A stretch of DNA of 64,000 nucleotides from Peromyscus leucopus (Eukaryota; Chordata; Mammalia; Rodentia; Cricetidae), in assembly GCF_004664715.2 (NCBI RefSeq), contig NC_051082.1, positions 10,463,498 through 10,527,497 on the forward strand. Reading direction: 5' to 3'. A program made the translations under genes and the position numbers. Shown piece after piece: positions 41,374 to 52,389 of this stretch (position 1 is its first letter; each line of letters begins with the position of its first letter). Below the pieces are notes generated by a model. It was given only the letters and a program-made list of their open reading frames with translations, was not told the DNA's origin and searched no databases.

Positions 41374-41889
41374 TCAACACAAATATAGAACATAATGATC
41401 AACAGAAAAACAGGCACCTATAGAATAGAAGAAAATATTTACCAATGGTGGCGCTCGGAAGGAGTTAAAATGCAAGCCATAGAAACTTCTGGAACTAAAC
41501 ATTGTAAAAAAAAAAAAAAAAAGTAACAATAAGTTTATTTAAAAATAAGCAAAGGATGTCTCCTTAAGAGGCAGTTTTCAAAGCAACCAACCAGCAAGAA
41601 AAGGATGTTACTACACTAGCTAGACAATTGTCCCCGTTTGTAAAGTTGACACTGTCCACACACAAGCACACACACATGTAGATACCAATGTCTATATATC
41701 CATACATTTAATATATATTTCTCAGAGTCGGCCTGGACATCAAATGACTCTCGGAAAACAACACGTAACCGAGTCAAGTGTAAACATGTGGCTTGAATTC
41801 TCTTGAAAATACTCAGGGGTTTAAATGAGAGGGTAAAGGTACTCCGGAGGAGGAAAAAATACGCTTTAGGTCTTGGTGAACCTAAATCA
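41374..41889. other. unassigned block with A-run
   Basis: An A-run lies at 41505-41522. AT-rich sequence to its right may be old repeat, but I cannot name it. Confidence 0.35.
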
Positions 41890-42065
41890 TTTGAAAATAG
41901 TTTAAGATGTTAGCTGAATGGGAGGGGGGCGGCCCCCGCTCCCGACATATGGCAATGTCAGACGGCTCCTCAGATGAGCTTCAGACTAATTTTAATGTCT
42001 TGCACATGTGGTAGAAACATCTTGGGAGATTCTCTTAAGCCACTGTTGGAGGGGGCGCCTGGAGT
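41890..42065. promoter_or_regulatory. candidate conserved non-coding element
   Basis: Repeat-free, with two E-boxes (CATATG near 41947, CACATGTG near 42003), 'cagactaattttaatgtctt' (homeodomain cores) and retained CpGs ('gggcggcccccgctcccgac', 'gggggcgcctggag'). Bounded on the right by a T-run. Motif-only evidence. Confidence 0.33.
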
Positions 42066-42694
42066 TCGGGATTTTTTTTTTTTTTGCATCTTATTTGCAT
42101 AACAATGAAGAGCCCAACCTTCTCCCTCTCTGGTTATGGAAGGCTGGTCAGAGCTGTGCCATTTTATGCTTGGGGAGTGAGATGAACCTTGGAGTAGCCT
42201 TTCGAGTCATGCCAAAGGCTTTTGGAACCAGTTGTCCTTCCTCTCCCTTCTCTCCACCTGGAAGTTGAGTACATAGGTGGGCTGGCACCCTCCATGGCAT
42301 CTCCTCCCAAACAACAGCCCAGGATGCTTCATCAGTAGGCTGGAGAAATCTCCAGAAACCCAGGTCACTAGGCCTAACTTCTAGTGCTTCACAGGATCCC
42401 ATGATCCTTTGGGGTATCTCTCCGGTGCTCTACTGATTCCTCCAAACAGCCCAGAACAGAATTGGGAAAGATTTGGGGTAGTGAATGTTCCCTCCAAAGG
42501 ATACCAGAAGTGTGTGGGGTGGTCTTTAATCACCTCTGATGACTGAAGAAGGCCCTAACAGTGTTTGTTAGGCAAGGGTCTAAACAACAGATGTCTAGTA
42601 ATCAACACGACAATCCTACCCTGTGAAAAGCCGCCTGAATCTTGAAGAATTTGCATGTAGATTTAAAAAAAATGACAACGACGATAATAAACAT
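42066..42694. other. unassigned non-coding block
   Basis: A T-run at 42070-42085. Otherwise no recognised feature. Confidence 0.4.
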
Positions 42695-42728
42695 AATGAT
42701 GATGATGATGATGATAGTAATAATAACA
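42695..42728. repeat. (GAT)n/(AAT)n simple repeat
   Basis: Seven GAT units followed by TAATAA. Confidence 0.9.
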
Positions 42729-42777
42729 ATTTCTTCAACCTACAAGCTAACCTGTTTCAGCTATTAGGCCAAGTCTT

Positions 42778-42952
42778 TTTTTTTGTTTGTTTGTTTTTTG
42801 GTTTTTCGAGACAGGGTTTCTCTGTGTAGCTTTGCGCCTTTCCTGGGACTCACTTGGTAGCCCAGGTTGGCCTCGAACTCACAGAGATCCGCCTGACTCT
42901 GCCTCCTGAGTGCTGGGATTAAAGGCGTGCGCCACCACCGCCCGGCAGACCC
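42778..42952 (-). mobile_element. young cricetid-type B1 SINE with target-site duplication
   Basis: Full-length B1 in reverse complement with TTTG-rich tail: 'gagacagggtttctctgtgt', 'agctttgcgcctttcctggg', 'ggcctcgaactcacagagat', 'gggattaaaggcgtgcgcca', 'ccaccgcccggc'. The 12-bp target-site duplication 'aggccaagtctt' flanks it at 42766-42777 and 42953-42964. Few differences from the consensus I remember, and CpGs are intact, so the insertion is recent. The 'tttgcgcctttcctgg' middle is the best clue to a cricetid host. Confidence 0.95.
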
Positions 42953-42964
42953 AGGCCAAGTCTT

Positions 42965-43239
42965 AAAAATTTTTTTTTTGTTTGTTCCTATATATCCTGG
43001 ATATACAGGATACTTCAAGGGGAAACTGAGGTTGACTGTGCTTGGGACAAGATGGAAAAGCATGTCACTGGTGACATTGTCGTGAATGGGGCTGGAGGTA
43101 CCAGCACTGTTCTGTGTAGTTGGCCTGCATCCCCTGGCATCAGTAGCTGCCAGGTTCATGGAATTTCATCAATGGTAAAATTATGTCAATAAGACTATTC
43201 ATTACCCTTCTCTCTGCTGTTTCTCAATTATGCTGCTGG
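42965..43239. other. unassigned short block
   Basis: T-run near 42970 and a small inverted repeat 'atatcctggatatacaggat' near 42994. No gene. Confidence 0.4.
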
Positions 43240-43330
43240 TTTGTATGCGTGCATGTGTGTATATGTATGGTTGCATGTGTGTGTGTACATGTGTGTACAT
43301 GTGCATGCCTGTGTATGTGCATGTGCATGA
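43240..43330. repeat. imperfect TG/TGCATG repeat
   Basis: Mixed TG, ATG, TGCATG and TACATG units over about 90 bp. Confidence 0.85.
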
Positions 43331-43479
43331 TAACTGTGCAAAAGGGTTTTTTATGACTGATGGTTTCACTACAGCATAGCAAAGTGGCTACAATAAGGTC
43401 ATGGTATTTTGAGCTGACCCACAGGTAAGATCGGATGGGAACAGTGGTAAGGACCACGGAACTGAGACAGGGCACCCTG

Positions 43480-43590
43480 GGCTCTGGGTTGTTCCTGCCA
43501 TTTACTATGCTATTGTCAGCAAGGCCCATGCTTCTCAGTACCTCAGTTTCCCCATCTCAACCAAAAGCACACCGGTTCAGTCATTGGATG
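43480..43590 (+). repeat. MIR remnant
   Basis: 'ctgggctctgggttgttcct', 'gccatttactatgctattgt' and 'tacctcagtttccccatctc' follow the MIR central to 3' part. Confidence 0.55.
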
Positions 43591-43635
43591 GCACATCTCA
43601 GTTCCTCAAGGGTAGTGAGCAGATAGAACATAGTC

Positions 43636-43752
43636 TTCTTTCTTTTTGATGGATGTTTTTGAGGAACTCTAGCATAGCCCAAACTGGGGATCTTCCTGCC
43701 TATACCTGCCACGTGCTGGGATTGTAGATGTCCACCACCATGCCTGACCCTA
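43636..43752 (-). repeat. diverged B1-family SINE
   Basis: 'tagcccaaactggggatctt', 'cctgccacgtgctgggattg', 'tagatgtccaccaccatgcc' in reverse-complement B1 order. Middle part deleted. Confidence 0.75.
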
Positions 43753-43764
43753 TGCTTGCCTGTT

Positions 43765-43767
<3 letters not shown>

Positions 43768-43815
<48 letters not shown>
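43768..43815. repeat. (TG)23 microsatellite
   Basis: Uninterrupted TG units starting after 'aacg'. Confidence 0.97.
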
Positions 43816-43817
<2 letters not shown>

Positions 43818-43854
43818 AGCTCATAGGCTCACCCCACCATGCCTAACTTAAGTG

Positions 43855-43932
43855 GTTCTAGGGATCCAATGCAGGACTTTGTGCTTCAAGCTAGGCAAGA
43901 GCTCTACAAACTGGACTGCATCCCAGGGGCCT
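43855..43932 (-). repeat. ID-like SINE head
   Basis: 'gggatccaatgcaggacttt', 'gcttcaagctaggcaagagc', 'tctacaaactggactgcatc' is an ID head in reverse complement. The B1-like pieces to its left suggest an old B4. Confidence 0.65.
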
Positions 43933-44663
43933 TCCCACCACTGGTTTTCATATAACACGTAGCAATCTGAAGCAATATCTTATCTGGTCTCTTCCCAGAA
44001 GGAACTCATTGCTGGCGAGTCCACGGTGACTCAAGGACAAGCGCTATGATACATGTCAAGTAAGACTCAACCTTGGGGAGGAGAAAGCAAGAGGAAGAGG
44101 TGGGGACTTCAGAGAAGTCAGTCAAGGAGGACCTGCTCTAGACTCTGCCCAGTGATTGACAAATATGCATGGGTCTGGGTTTCCGGTTTCTAGAAGAAGC
44201 TGACCATCCCGAGTTTCACACGACATTTCCTTATGCCTAAAAATCAATTCCCTTAAAAACGAATACTTTAGCTTATCACATCCTAACATGTAGGTGCTGA
44301 GATCCACCCACTGGTCCAACTTGAACGCGTCTGCATCAAACAAACTTAAAAGAATGCTTCCAGCTTTGGAAATAAGATGCTCCCTCCGTGCCAGGGTCAG
44401 CACACACTGTCCCCGACATGGAGTCAGACAGAGAACACTGTAGATTTTACAAGTCTCTGTGTGCAGTCACACAGTGGTTCCCACACGGAGGGACCCACAC
44501 ATACCACTTAGGAACATACCTGTGCTCTGTTCCGATAAAACTTTATTTACAAAAATAAATGTAAAGGGGAGACAAGGGAAGCGTGACCCTTGCCCATACA
44601 TTCCTGACCTGGTGGTCAGTGATGAACCTCCTCCAAACGACTGATGAAAACTAACACTGGGGG
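43933..44663. other. unassigned non-coding block
   Basis: No recognised feature. Confidence 0.4.
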
Positions 44664-44928
44664 GGATGAGAAGATGGCGCAGTCAGTAAAGGGCTTGTCT
44701 GACGTCGAGCCCTACATTTAAAAAGCCAGGCATGGTGGTGTGCCTGTAATGGCGGCACTGGGGAGGCAGAGACGGGTGGATCCTTGGGTCTAAACAGCCT
44801 AGCATATTTGGCTCATGGCTAATGAGAGACTTGGCCAAAAAAAAAAAAATCATACCTGAACTATGGCACCCAAATGTGTCCTCTGGCCTCTGCTGCATGT
44901 ACCTGCAGGTGCACACACACACCACCAC
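44664..44928 (+). repeat. B4 SINE
   Basis: 'gatgagaagatggcgcagtc' head, 'agccaggcatggtggtgtgc', 'ctggggaggcagagacgggt', 'ggatccttgggtctaaacag', 'gctaatgagagacttggcca', an internal A-run, and 'tgtcctctggcctctgctgc'. About 85% of full length. Confidence 0.88.
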
Positions 44929-44950
44929 CGCCGCCGCCGCCGCCGCCGCC
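44929..44950. repeat. (CCG)n trinucleotide repeat in SINE tail
   Basis: About seven CCG units after CACCAC, at the B4 tail. An unusual CpG-rich tail. Confidence 0.95.
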
Positions 44951-45605
44951 ACACACTGTAACTTTTTTAACTAATGGATTTTTGGAAGTTCTTTGGAAAG
45001 GAGCTAACACCACAGGGTGGCTTTCTTCCTAGTGTACTCTCCAGGGGGGGTTGCCTCAGGGCTAACCCTGCCCCTCTCTTTGTTTCATTGAGTGGGTTTT
45101 TAAGATCAGTGGTCACACCGAGGAGTGTTGTGGTCATCGTGACCCATCACGCACACTCACTGTTGGCTCATGGGGATGTAGGAAAGGCTGCCTGGATTTC
45201 TGATACTATCTCATTCCTGGGTCTGGAACATCTGGGTCCAGGCTCTGCTGAAATCTCTCTGGGAAATGGTAAGAAAGCATGAACATGCCCAGTGCACAGT
45301 CTCTGGATTAGTCAAAGCAGTGTTGGGAAGACAGACCACAAGGCCACCACTGGCCTGGTGTCCCCGCCTGGGTCCCAGGGGGCAAGATTGCCTCTGTTTC
45401 CCAGCAGATGTGTGCCTGGGGCAAGCCATTGACCCTTCTGCTGTAAAACAAGGAAAGTGAGCTCATTCATTTCAGAACCCACAGGGTTGCCTCATATCAA
45501 CATCACCCTCAACTGACCTAAATGAGAATTCTAGGGGAAAAAAATGTATGCAGTGATAAAGGGCAAATGGGAGCTTTCTCTACCCACTTGAATCGACTTT
45601 TCTTC
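44951..45605. other. unassigned non-coding block
   Basis: No recognised feature. Confidence 0.4.
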
Positions 45606-45835
45606 TTTTTGTTTTTAATTTTTGATTTTATGTGTATGAATGTTTTTGCCTGTGTGGATGTGTGTGCACCATGTGCATGCAGTACCCACAGAAGCCAGAA
45701 GAGGGCATGGGATTCCCCTGTAGCAGGAGTGAATAGACATTTGTGGGCTGCTTTATGTGGGTGCTGGGAACTGAAATCAGGTCTTCTGCAGGAGTAGCAA
45801 GCTTTCTTTATTACAAATGCTCAACCAGTCACTAT
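45606..45835 (-). repeat. B2-superfamily SINE
   Basis: Reverse-complement B2: 'ttttatgtgtatgaatgttt', 'agaagccagaagagggcatg', 'ctgggaactgaaatcaggtc', 'ttctgcaggagtagcaag', ending 'aatgctcaaccagtcac'. Confidence 0.88.
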
Positions 45836-46150
45836 TGCTTTTTCTGTGGCACAGGCAGACCTGGCTGAATTGGTGAAAATCTGAGTGTTACCACAACCAT
45901 CACAGGGCTGTGTGAAGTCAACTCCCTCCCACTCAACCTGAAGGGAACAAGGAGCAATGGGAAGGGTCCCAGAAGCCCTTGTGTTGCTCAGAGTGGGAAG
46001 CATGTCTGAACCTTCTGAGACTCGGGGTTCTTACATTCTTCCTTCCTTCTGGAAGCTCAGCTTCCTGTCTCTTTCTGTAGAGAAGTGTTGGTTGTGGTTG
46101 CCACACTCTCCCTGGCACAGTAATGTGACACTCAGCCTTGTCTCAGCTTA
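45836..46150. other. unassigned non-coding block
   Basis: No recognised feature. Confidence 0.4.
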
Positions 46151-46163
46151 AAACAGGTATCTG

Positions 46164-46373
46164 GGGCTGGAGAGATGGCTCAGGGGTTAAGAGCACTGAC
46201 TCTTCTTCCAGAGGACCTGAGTTCAATTCCCAGCACCCACATGGCAGCTCACACCTGTCTGAAGCTCCAGTTTCAGGAGACCCTGACACCCATGGCAAAA
46301 ACACAAATGCACATAAAAATAAAGTACATTTTAAAAAAAAACAAAAAACAAAAAACAAACAAACAAAAAAAAA
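46164..46373 (+). mobile_element. young B2 SINE with target-site duplication
   Basis: 'gggctggagagatggctcag', 'gttaagagcactgactcttc', 'gaggacctgagttcaattcc', 'cagctcacacctgtctgaag', 'gcacataaaaataaagtaca', then an A-rich tail with CAAA units. Target-site duplication 'aaacaggtatctg' at 46151-46163 and 46374-46386. The head is almost intact, including RNA polymerase III boxes. Confidence 0.95.
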
Positions 46374-46386
46374 AAACAGGTATCTG

Positions 46387-46519
46387 TCCCCGGGTTACAC
46401 ATAGAGATGTGGTAGCCCCCATGGGGACTGTGGAGGGACAAACTCACAGAGGCAGAGTGGTAAGGAAGGACCCACGTGGTCTGCAGCACATAATATTCAA
46501 GAAATGGTGGGGCTGTTTT
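46387..46519. other. short spacer
   Basis: Nothing recognised. Confidence 0.3.
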
Positions 46520-46662
46520 CATTCTTCCTCTTTTCCTCTTCCAACTTCTATTGACATCCTATTTCTCTTCCTCCTCCCTCTCCTCCTCTTCCTCTTCCTT
46601 TTCATCCTCTTTTTCCTCTTCCTCCTCTTCTTCCTCCTCCTTCTCCTCCTCATTCTTCCCCA
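46520..46662. repeat. TCC/TTC homopyrimidine tract
   Basis: About 140 bp dominated by TCC and TTC units with a short interruption near 46545. Serine/leucine-only open frames across it are artefacts. Confidence 0.95.
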
Positions 46663-47000
46663 TTCTCTACTTTGTCTTAATATTTTTATTATTAAACATC
46701 AGCATCATTCATGTTAATAACATTTGCATTAGAATCAGGATCATCCCCATTCATCAAAGTTCCCTTCTTGCTTTTGAATGAAAATACAAGAGAAAAAAAA
46801 ATTTTCTCTCTACACATGCTTTTTGGAAAGAGCCTCATTCATTCTTCACAGAGCAGTTGGGTGATGACTATTTGCTAACGATCCTGAAAGAACCATGACG
46901 ACATCAACACTGTCTGGGCTGAGGCCATCCCTTGAACATCCTAACTCCTTGAGGTTACTGATAACAACATGCATTCAGTCTATTTTTTTGGTGCCTGTGT
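46663..47000. other. unassigned AT-rich block
   Basis: No recognised feature. Confidence 0.4.
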
Positions 47001-47418
47001 CTTAGTGAGGGTTTCATCTATTGCTACGATGAAACACCATGACCAAAAAAGCAACTTGGGGGGAAAAGGGTTTATCTAGCTTACACTTCCACATCATAGC
47101 CCATCATTGAAGGAAGTCAGGACAGGAACTCAAACAGGGCAGGAACCTGGAGGCAGGAGCTGATGCAGAGGCCATGGAGGGGTGCTGTTTACTGGCTTGT
47201 TGCTCATGGCTTGCTCAGCCTGCTTTGTTATAGAACCCAGGACCTCCAGCCCAGGGATGGCCCCACCCACAATATTCTGCAACCCCCACCCCCTACCCCT
47301 GCCCCATCAACCACTAATCCAGCCTACAGCCTGATTTTATGGAGACATTTTTCTCAACTGAGGCTCCTTCCTTTCAGATGGCTCTAGCTTGTGTCAAGTT
47401 GACATAAAACTAGCCAGG
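47001..47418 (-). repeat. rodent MaLR-type LTR repeat, nearly full length
   Basis: 'gtttcatctattgctacgat', 'gaaacaccatgaccaaaaaa', 'gggtttatctagcttacact', 'ggaaccgg'-like centre, 'cccagggatggccccaccca', 'tagcttgtgtcaagttgaca', 'taaaactagcc'. Best preserved of this family here and a good reference for the diverged copies. Confidence 0.8.
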
Positions 47419-48346
47419 GCCCCCCATAAGGAGGAGTGCCATCCCCAGGCTGGGTGATTTCTCAAAAGATACAACCCAGACCTCCCTTTCTCCAACAAGA
47501 GATCTTTCTCCAGTAGATTTAATTAGGTTGTGGCTCTGTGGGCTCCAGTAAGTACCCTCAAAGGCTCTACTCCTGTTGTGGTAAAATGGCTTGGTCCGTA
47601 AAACCCAAACAGAGATGTGTCTTGTTATACTATTTCTTGGTATGAATGCTCCACAGGCAAGGCATAGCCCTGGAGGGGAGGGGAGGGAGGCTGGCCTCAG
47701 AATAGACACCATGTGACTCCTGGAATTCGGAGGCTTCTATTTCCACTGCCCTTGCAGGCCTTGTCTACAGATCCTGGGTGCCGGGTGCTTTGTTAGTACA
47801 TGCTGGCATGGCCAAGGCAGCCACTCCACTGTCAACAGCCAAGAGCCAGAAGAAGCACCTTCTCTTCATGCCTGAGGCTTGGCCAAGACTCCTGGAGTTG
47901 AGATCGGCCACTTCCTCCAGGAAAGCGGGACCTGAACAATAGTGCTTTTGTGCAGCTAGGGAGCTGAGTTCTGCCCAATCTGGATCTAGCTGGCTAGAGC
48001 TTGGAAGATGGGTGAGGTGCTGTTGGTGGGGCCCCTTGTATGAGGGCTGGCATACGAAGGATGCCAAGAGCCACAGAAATGGGTTCAAGTGATGTGTGAC
48101 CTTGGGGTTGCCGTAGACTGGTCATCCATGTCTTTATGCCTGGGGGATGGGCTCCATCCAAGCTTACTTCTCAGGTGTGTCTTTGGATCGGATTCAGAAA
48201 CCTATGGACGTCATGCCACTCCAGTGCTGTCATTTCCAGGCACGAACTTGAGCTTGTCTGCAAGGCTACACAGCCCGTTTCAGGGTGTTTTTCTAACACT
48301 CTGTGCTACACACGGATCCACATATTCATGTGCACATGCAAACACA
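47419..48346. other. unassigned non-coding block
   Basis: About 0.9 kb with no recognised repeat or exon. Confidence 0.4.

Positions 48347-48392
<46 letters not shown>
48347..48392. repeat. (CA)22 microsatellite
   Basis: Nearly perfect CA units. Confidence 0.97.
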
Positions 48393-48394
<2 letters not shown>

Positions 48395-49605
48395 CCCTTA
48401 AAAACAACAACAGCAAAGATGACAACGGACTAGGGAAGCGTCTGATCAAGGAAGCCAGAAAGCTCCGAGAGCACACACGTGACACACAGTGCCTGGATGG
48501 AGCCATGGTGTGTCTACCCCTGTACTGCTCACCCTGTCTGGGGCCCGCCGCAGAGGCAGATGGTATTGAGCAATTCAGAGGGAAGGATTCCATCGTGTTT
48601 GTGGCTCACTCTGACTTTGACCAGCTGGAGACAGAGGCCCAAGAGGGGGAGGCTTAGGAGCCTTAACAGAGAGAATGTCAGTAGTGAACCACCAGTTTGA
48701 GCAATAGACAGCTCAGCTCTACGTAGATGTTATGCCTGGATGATGTAAACATCAGTTAAAGGCCTGTCCAAAAAAGAGGTGCAAGGGAGGATGCTATTTT
48801 CAGACCTAAAACCCTGAAGGAATGAGGAACACGAAGGAACACTGCTGACTGGTCTTTGTACTAGATTCTATTTAATATCTTATTTAACCCCTTCCTGTCC
48901 CGACTTACTGCCCTCCATCCTGTAATGTAACCAACCATTAGGGCTCATGAAATAATGCTGGATAAGGGCACTCCCCCATCCAAAGCATTTTTAGAATGGA
49001 GTCTGGACCCTGGGCCCCCGGGCTGAAATTCCTGATTTGAGTCAAAGCACCATCTCTTGCCTTCATGAGCTGGTCAAGTAGGAGGGCCATGAAGAGGCGT
49101 GGAGCTCCTGTTCTCCAGGCAGAGGTTGATGATCTGACAAGAATAATTGGCTCCTAGGGGCCCCAGTGGAGGAGAAGAAGGCTGTGCTGAGAAAGGAGAC
49201 TGCAAGAAGCCCCTCCACAGAGGCCAAACCAAGGTAGCATAGCTCAAGAGTCCTGTGGGAATTAGCAGAAACTCAAGGTGTAGTATTCAAGGAGGGTAAA
49301 GGGAACTCGATACCGATGAAGACTGTGGAAAAAAAAAAAACAACCTATGAGGGCTTTGGGTCTTGATTTCACATCAGAGTGTGAATCTACAGAAAAAGAA
49401 GTTACTCAGTGGCTTCCAGCAACTTCATTTTCCTGTGAAACACCCACACCAAATACTTCAATTTCCCAGAGATCTTTTGATCCAGCTCTCATCTTGAGCG
49501 TGTTTGATATTTGGTGTATCGGCTGCTCCCCATACCAAGTCCTTTGCCAAGAGTGGGGGCAGAGAGGTGGTGAGGTAAAATGTCCATGATGCTAATCCTA
49601 ATGAG
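48393..49605. other. unassigned non-coding block
   Basis: About 1.2 kb with no recognised repeat apart from an A-run at about 49328-49340. No exon or RNA gene identified. Confidence 0.45.
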
Positions 49606-49889
49606 AGAGTGTGTGTTCACGTGTGTGCACCTGGGTGTGGAAGCCTGATGCTGACCTCTCCTAGGGCTCCCCATCTTATTTATCGAGATAGGCTCTCCTA
49701 CGACACATGACTGCTCTAGGCTGGCCAGCCAGAGACCCCTGAGGATCCTCCTGGCTCCACCTCTCCAGGGCTGAGATTACAGGTGTGTACTACTGAACGT
49801 GGCTTTTTTACCTGAGCGATGGAGATGGAACATGGACCTTCGGACTTGGTTAACCAAGGGCTTTCCCAGATGAGCCATCTCTCCAGCCT
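49606..49889 (-). repeat. B4 SINE
   Basis: TG-rich tail, then reverse-complement B4: 'gatgctgacctctcctaggg', 'tctaggctggccagccagag', 'gaggatcctcctggctccac', 'gattacaggtgtgtactact', 'gatgagccatctctccagcc'. Nearly full length. Confidence 0.88.
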
Positions 49890-50395
49890 GACCCCGATGA
49901 TCATAATACCTGCACTGGAGATGCTAAAATATATACAGAATACCCAGTTAAAGAAAATAGTTTGGATAAATCTACTGATTGATTGGAAAAAGAAAACGAA
50001 ACCTCAGAAATTCCGGACGTAGACATGACCCAAGTTTTGGGAAGTTTGGAGGGACAGGTGGAGGCCAGGCTGACACGTGGGTTGTGTTGTGCTGGTCCTG
50101 AGCTTTACACTTGGGTATCCAGGCACTTTTGAGGTTGTAAATGGCGAGCACTGGACAGATGGGGTGTTGTGCAGCAGGTGACTGTAGGTAACCCAGCACC
50201 CAAAGGAAGGACCTTCATGCCTGCCAAAGCAGCAACTTCAGCCTAACATGGCACACATTTTTTCTTTTCACCATTTCAGTGATTTGGTTTCTTTTCCGGC
50301 TCAGTCTTTCCATTTCAAAACAAAGCCAGGCGAGAGGCCCTGTTTTTAATCCAGTATCAAAAAAAGAAATTGAGTGTAAATTTAAACATTCAAAT
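49890..50395. other. unassigned non-coding block
   Basis: No recognised feature. Confidence 0.4.
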
Positions 50396-50475
50396 AGTGT
50401 GATCTACTGCTTATTGATCACTGTGTAACTGAGACTTTGTAAGCATTATATAACTTTATTCCCGTCTGGGTAAAT
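50396..50475 (+). repeat. possible MIR remnant
   Basis: 'gcttattgatcactgtgtaa', 'actttgtaagcattatataa' recall the MIR core. Short and diverged. Confidence 0.4.
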
Positions 50476-51381
50476 GGCATTGCTGACAATCCTCAATCTT
50501 CCTCATAAATAGATATATGAAGTGGGTCTCTCCAGACCCTGGGTGGGCAGAGGGGACTGGCCTAAGAGCCTAGTGGGATGGAAGCACAGAGCCTCCCCCC
50601 TCACTTGCCCCAGCTTCCCACCACAACACAGACATGCTGAGACGAAGTGTGTCTCTCTAGGGGCGTGGCCTCACTGAGTGTCACAACCACACCATGGAGT
50701 TGAGTGCTTCTCATGTAACTGGGTGACGCCATCTTTGTATTAAACCCTCTGTGTGGTTAGAGACGTGGGATGCTTTCGATGTTCCAGGGCAGGAGTCTGA
50801 CTAAACCCATTCAGCAGATGGGAAAGGTGACTCCGTCCTTTACCATGCTGCCCTGAGGGGCCGAACTCAATCTTCTTTGGCACCCCCGAGGACTTTGGGT
50901 TCGGTAAGATGTTTGGAGGCTCTAATGTGCCATTAAAAGGTGACTTTTACAAATGGAGAGCTTTCTGAATGGGTGTGCTTAAAGAGAGCAATCGGAGTTT
51001 AAATAATAGATTCCCGGGGACTGGGAAGTCTGTCTTCTGCTGGCCACTGTCCTGGCGCCTCTGAGTCTGTAGCTGCCTCTGTCACTTGTGGACCATCCCA
51101 GGAACAGGGCAGAGAGTGCAGCTGGGAAGCACATCCCTTGGGCTCTGCTGGCACTTGGGGACATCATCCCTGACTTCTCTTCAAGTCTTCACCACCACCA
51201 ATTTCCCCTATCCTGGGGGAAAATGACAAGGCACCGCATAAGGGACTCCACACAACGTTAGGAAGAGCCGAGAGGTATGTCCGAATCTAAGTCTGTTGGC
51301 TTGAGGAAGCCCTGCTGGACCCTGTGCTTCTTCCTATAGCAAAAAATAAAGAGTAGAGAAATGAAGAAAGTCTTTAAAGAG
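50476..51381. other. unassigned non-coding block
   Basis: No recognised repeat or exon. Confidence 0.4.
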
Positions 51382-51545
51382 CCGTCTAAGCTTGAAAGAG
51401 TGGTGCACACCTGTCCTGCTAGCACTTGGAAAGTAGAGGCAAGAGGAACAGGAGTTCCTGGTCATTTTCAGTTCCACTGAGTATTCAAGGCCACCCTGAG
51501 CTTCATGAGACACTGTTTCAAAAACAAAACAAAATGAAACAAAAC
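51382..51545 (+). repeat. diverged B1-family SINE
   Basis: 'gagtggtgcacacctgtcct', 'agcacttggaaagtagaggc', 'attcaaggccaccctgagct', 'tcatgagacactgtttcaaa' and an AAAC-rich tail, with an insertion of about 20 bp in the middle. Confidence 0.78.
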
Positions 51546-51779
51546 CACGAACTCATTTGCGAACAATCTATTTCATACTCGATCTTATTTCTGTAAACAA
51601 GCCTGCAAAGTTGATATTTAAAAACTCAGTCACAGGAGTAAATATTGACTGATCACATTGAATGAGCTCCCATGTCAGGTAAAGCGTTAAGCATTCTACT
51701 GCATCTACCTTAAGTGAAAAAGGCCAGACTGGAAGCTAGTCTCCTGCCCCTCTTCCCTGCAGATGGCCACTATTTCTGT
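51546..51779. other. unassigned short block
   Basis: A weak MIR-like string lies near 51650-51700. Otherwise nothing. Confidence 0.35.
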
Positions 51780-52168
51780 GTGGTGTGTGTGTCTGTGTGT
51801 GGGAGTGATATATATGGGTTATATGTTCTATGTTATATACATATGTGTGTTCTATGTTATATATATATATGTGTGAGTGTGTTCTATGTTATATGTATAT
51901 GTGGGGTGGGGATGTTATATGTTTTATATATATATATGTGGGAGTGTTACATGTTATATATGTGGGGGTGTTATATGTTATATGTGTGTATTATATATGT
52001 GGGGAGGTGTTATATGTTATGTGTGTGTGTTATATTTTATATATGTGGGAGTGTTACATGTTATATATGTATGTGAGGGGTGTTATATATTATATATGTG
52101 TGTATTATATATGTGGGGAGGTGTTATGTGTTATATATAAATGTGTGTTATATGTTATACATGTGTGT
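51780..52168. repeat. TATATG/GTG-rich minisatellite
   Basis: About 390 bp of irregularly repeated 'gtgttatatgttatatatgt' blocks separated by 'gggggtg', 'ggagtg' or 'gtgtgt'. Same core order recurs at least eight times with unit lengths of about 30-60 bp. Plus-strand Tyr/Cys/Val open frames through it are artefacts. Confidence 0.9.
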
Positions 52169-52243
52169 GTTCATGTGGGCATGTGGATGGCAGAGCTTGA
52201 TATAGGGTAACTTCCTTGATCTATATCCATTGTCTTTTTCTTT

Positions 52244-52275
52244 TAAAATTCTTTATTTTATGTGTACATGTGTTT

Positions 52276-52322
<47 letters not shown>

Positions 52323-52386
52323 CATCACATTGTGAAGTTCCTGGGGAGGCCAGAAGAGGGCATTAGATCTCCCTTCAACTGGAGCT
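52244..52386 (-). repeat. B2-superfamily SINE, head missing
   Basis: Tail with TG repeat (52277-52320), then 'ggggaggccagaagagggca', 'ttagatctcccttcaactgg' in reverse complement. It stops at the middle of the B2 body where the next B2 begins. Confidence 0.85.
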
Positions 52387-52389
52387 TTT

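Noticed and set aside
44683..44952. Alanine-rich N-terminus open frame on the minus strand
   Set aside because: The poly-Ala comes from the CCG repeat in a B4 tail, and the frame runs through the SINE.
46164..46240. tRNA gene
   Set aside because: A- and B-box sequences belong to the B2 SINE head. The body, tail and target-site duplication show a retroposed SINE, not a tRNA gene. The same applies to all ID/B4 heads.
51714..52210. Cys/Tyr/Val-rich open frames of 87-126 codons
   Set aside because: They come from the TATATG/GTG repeat.
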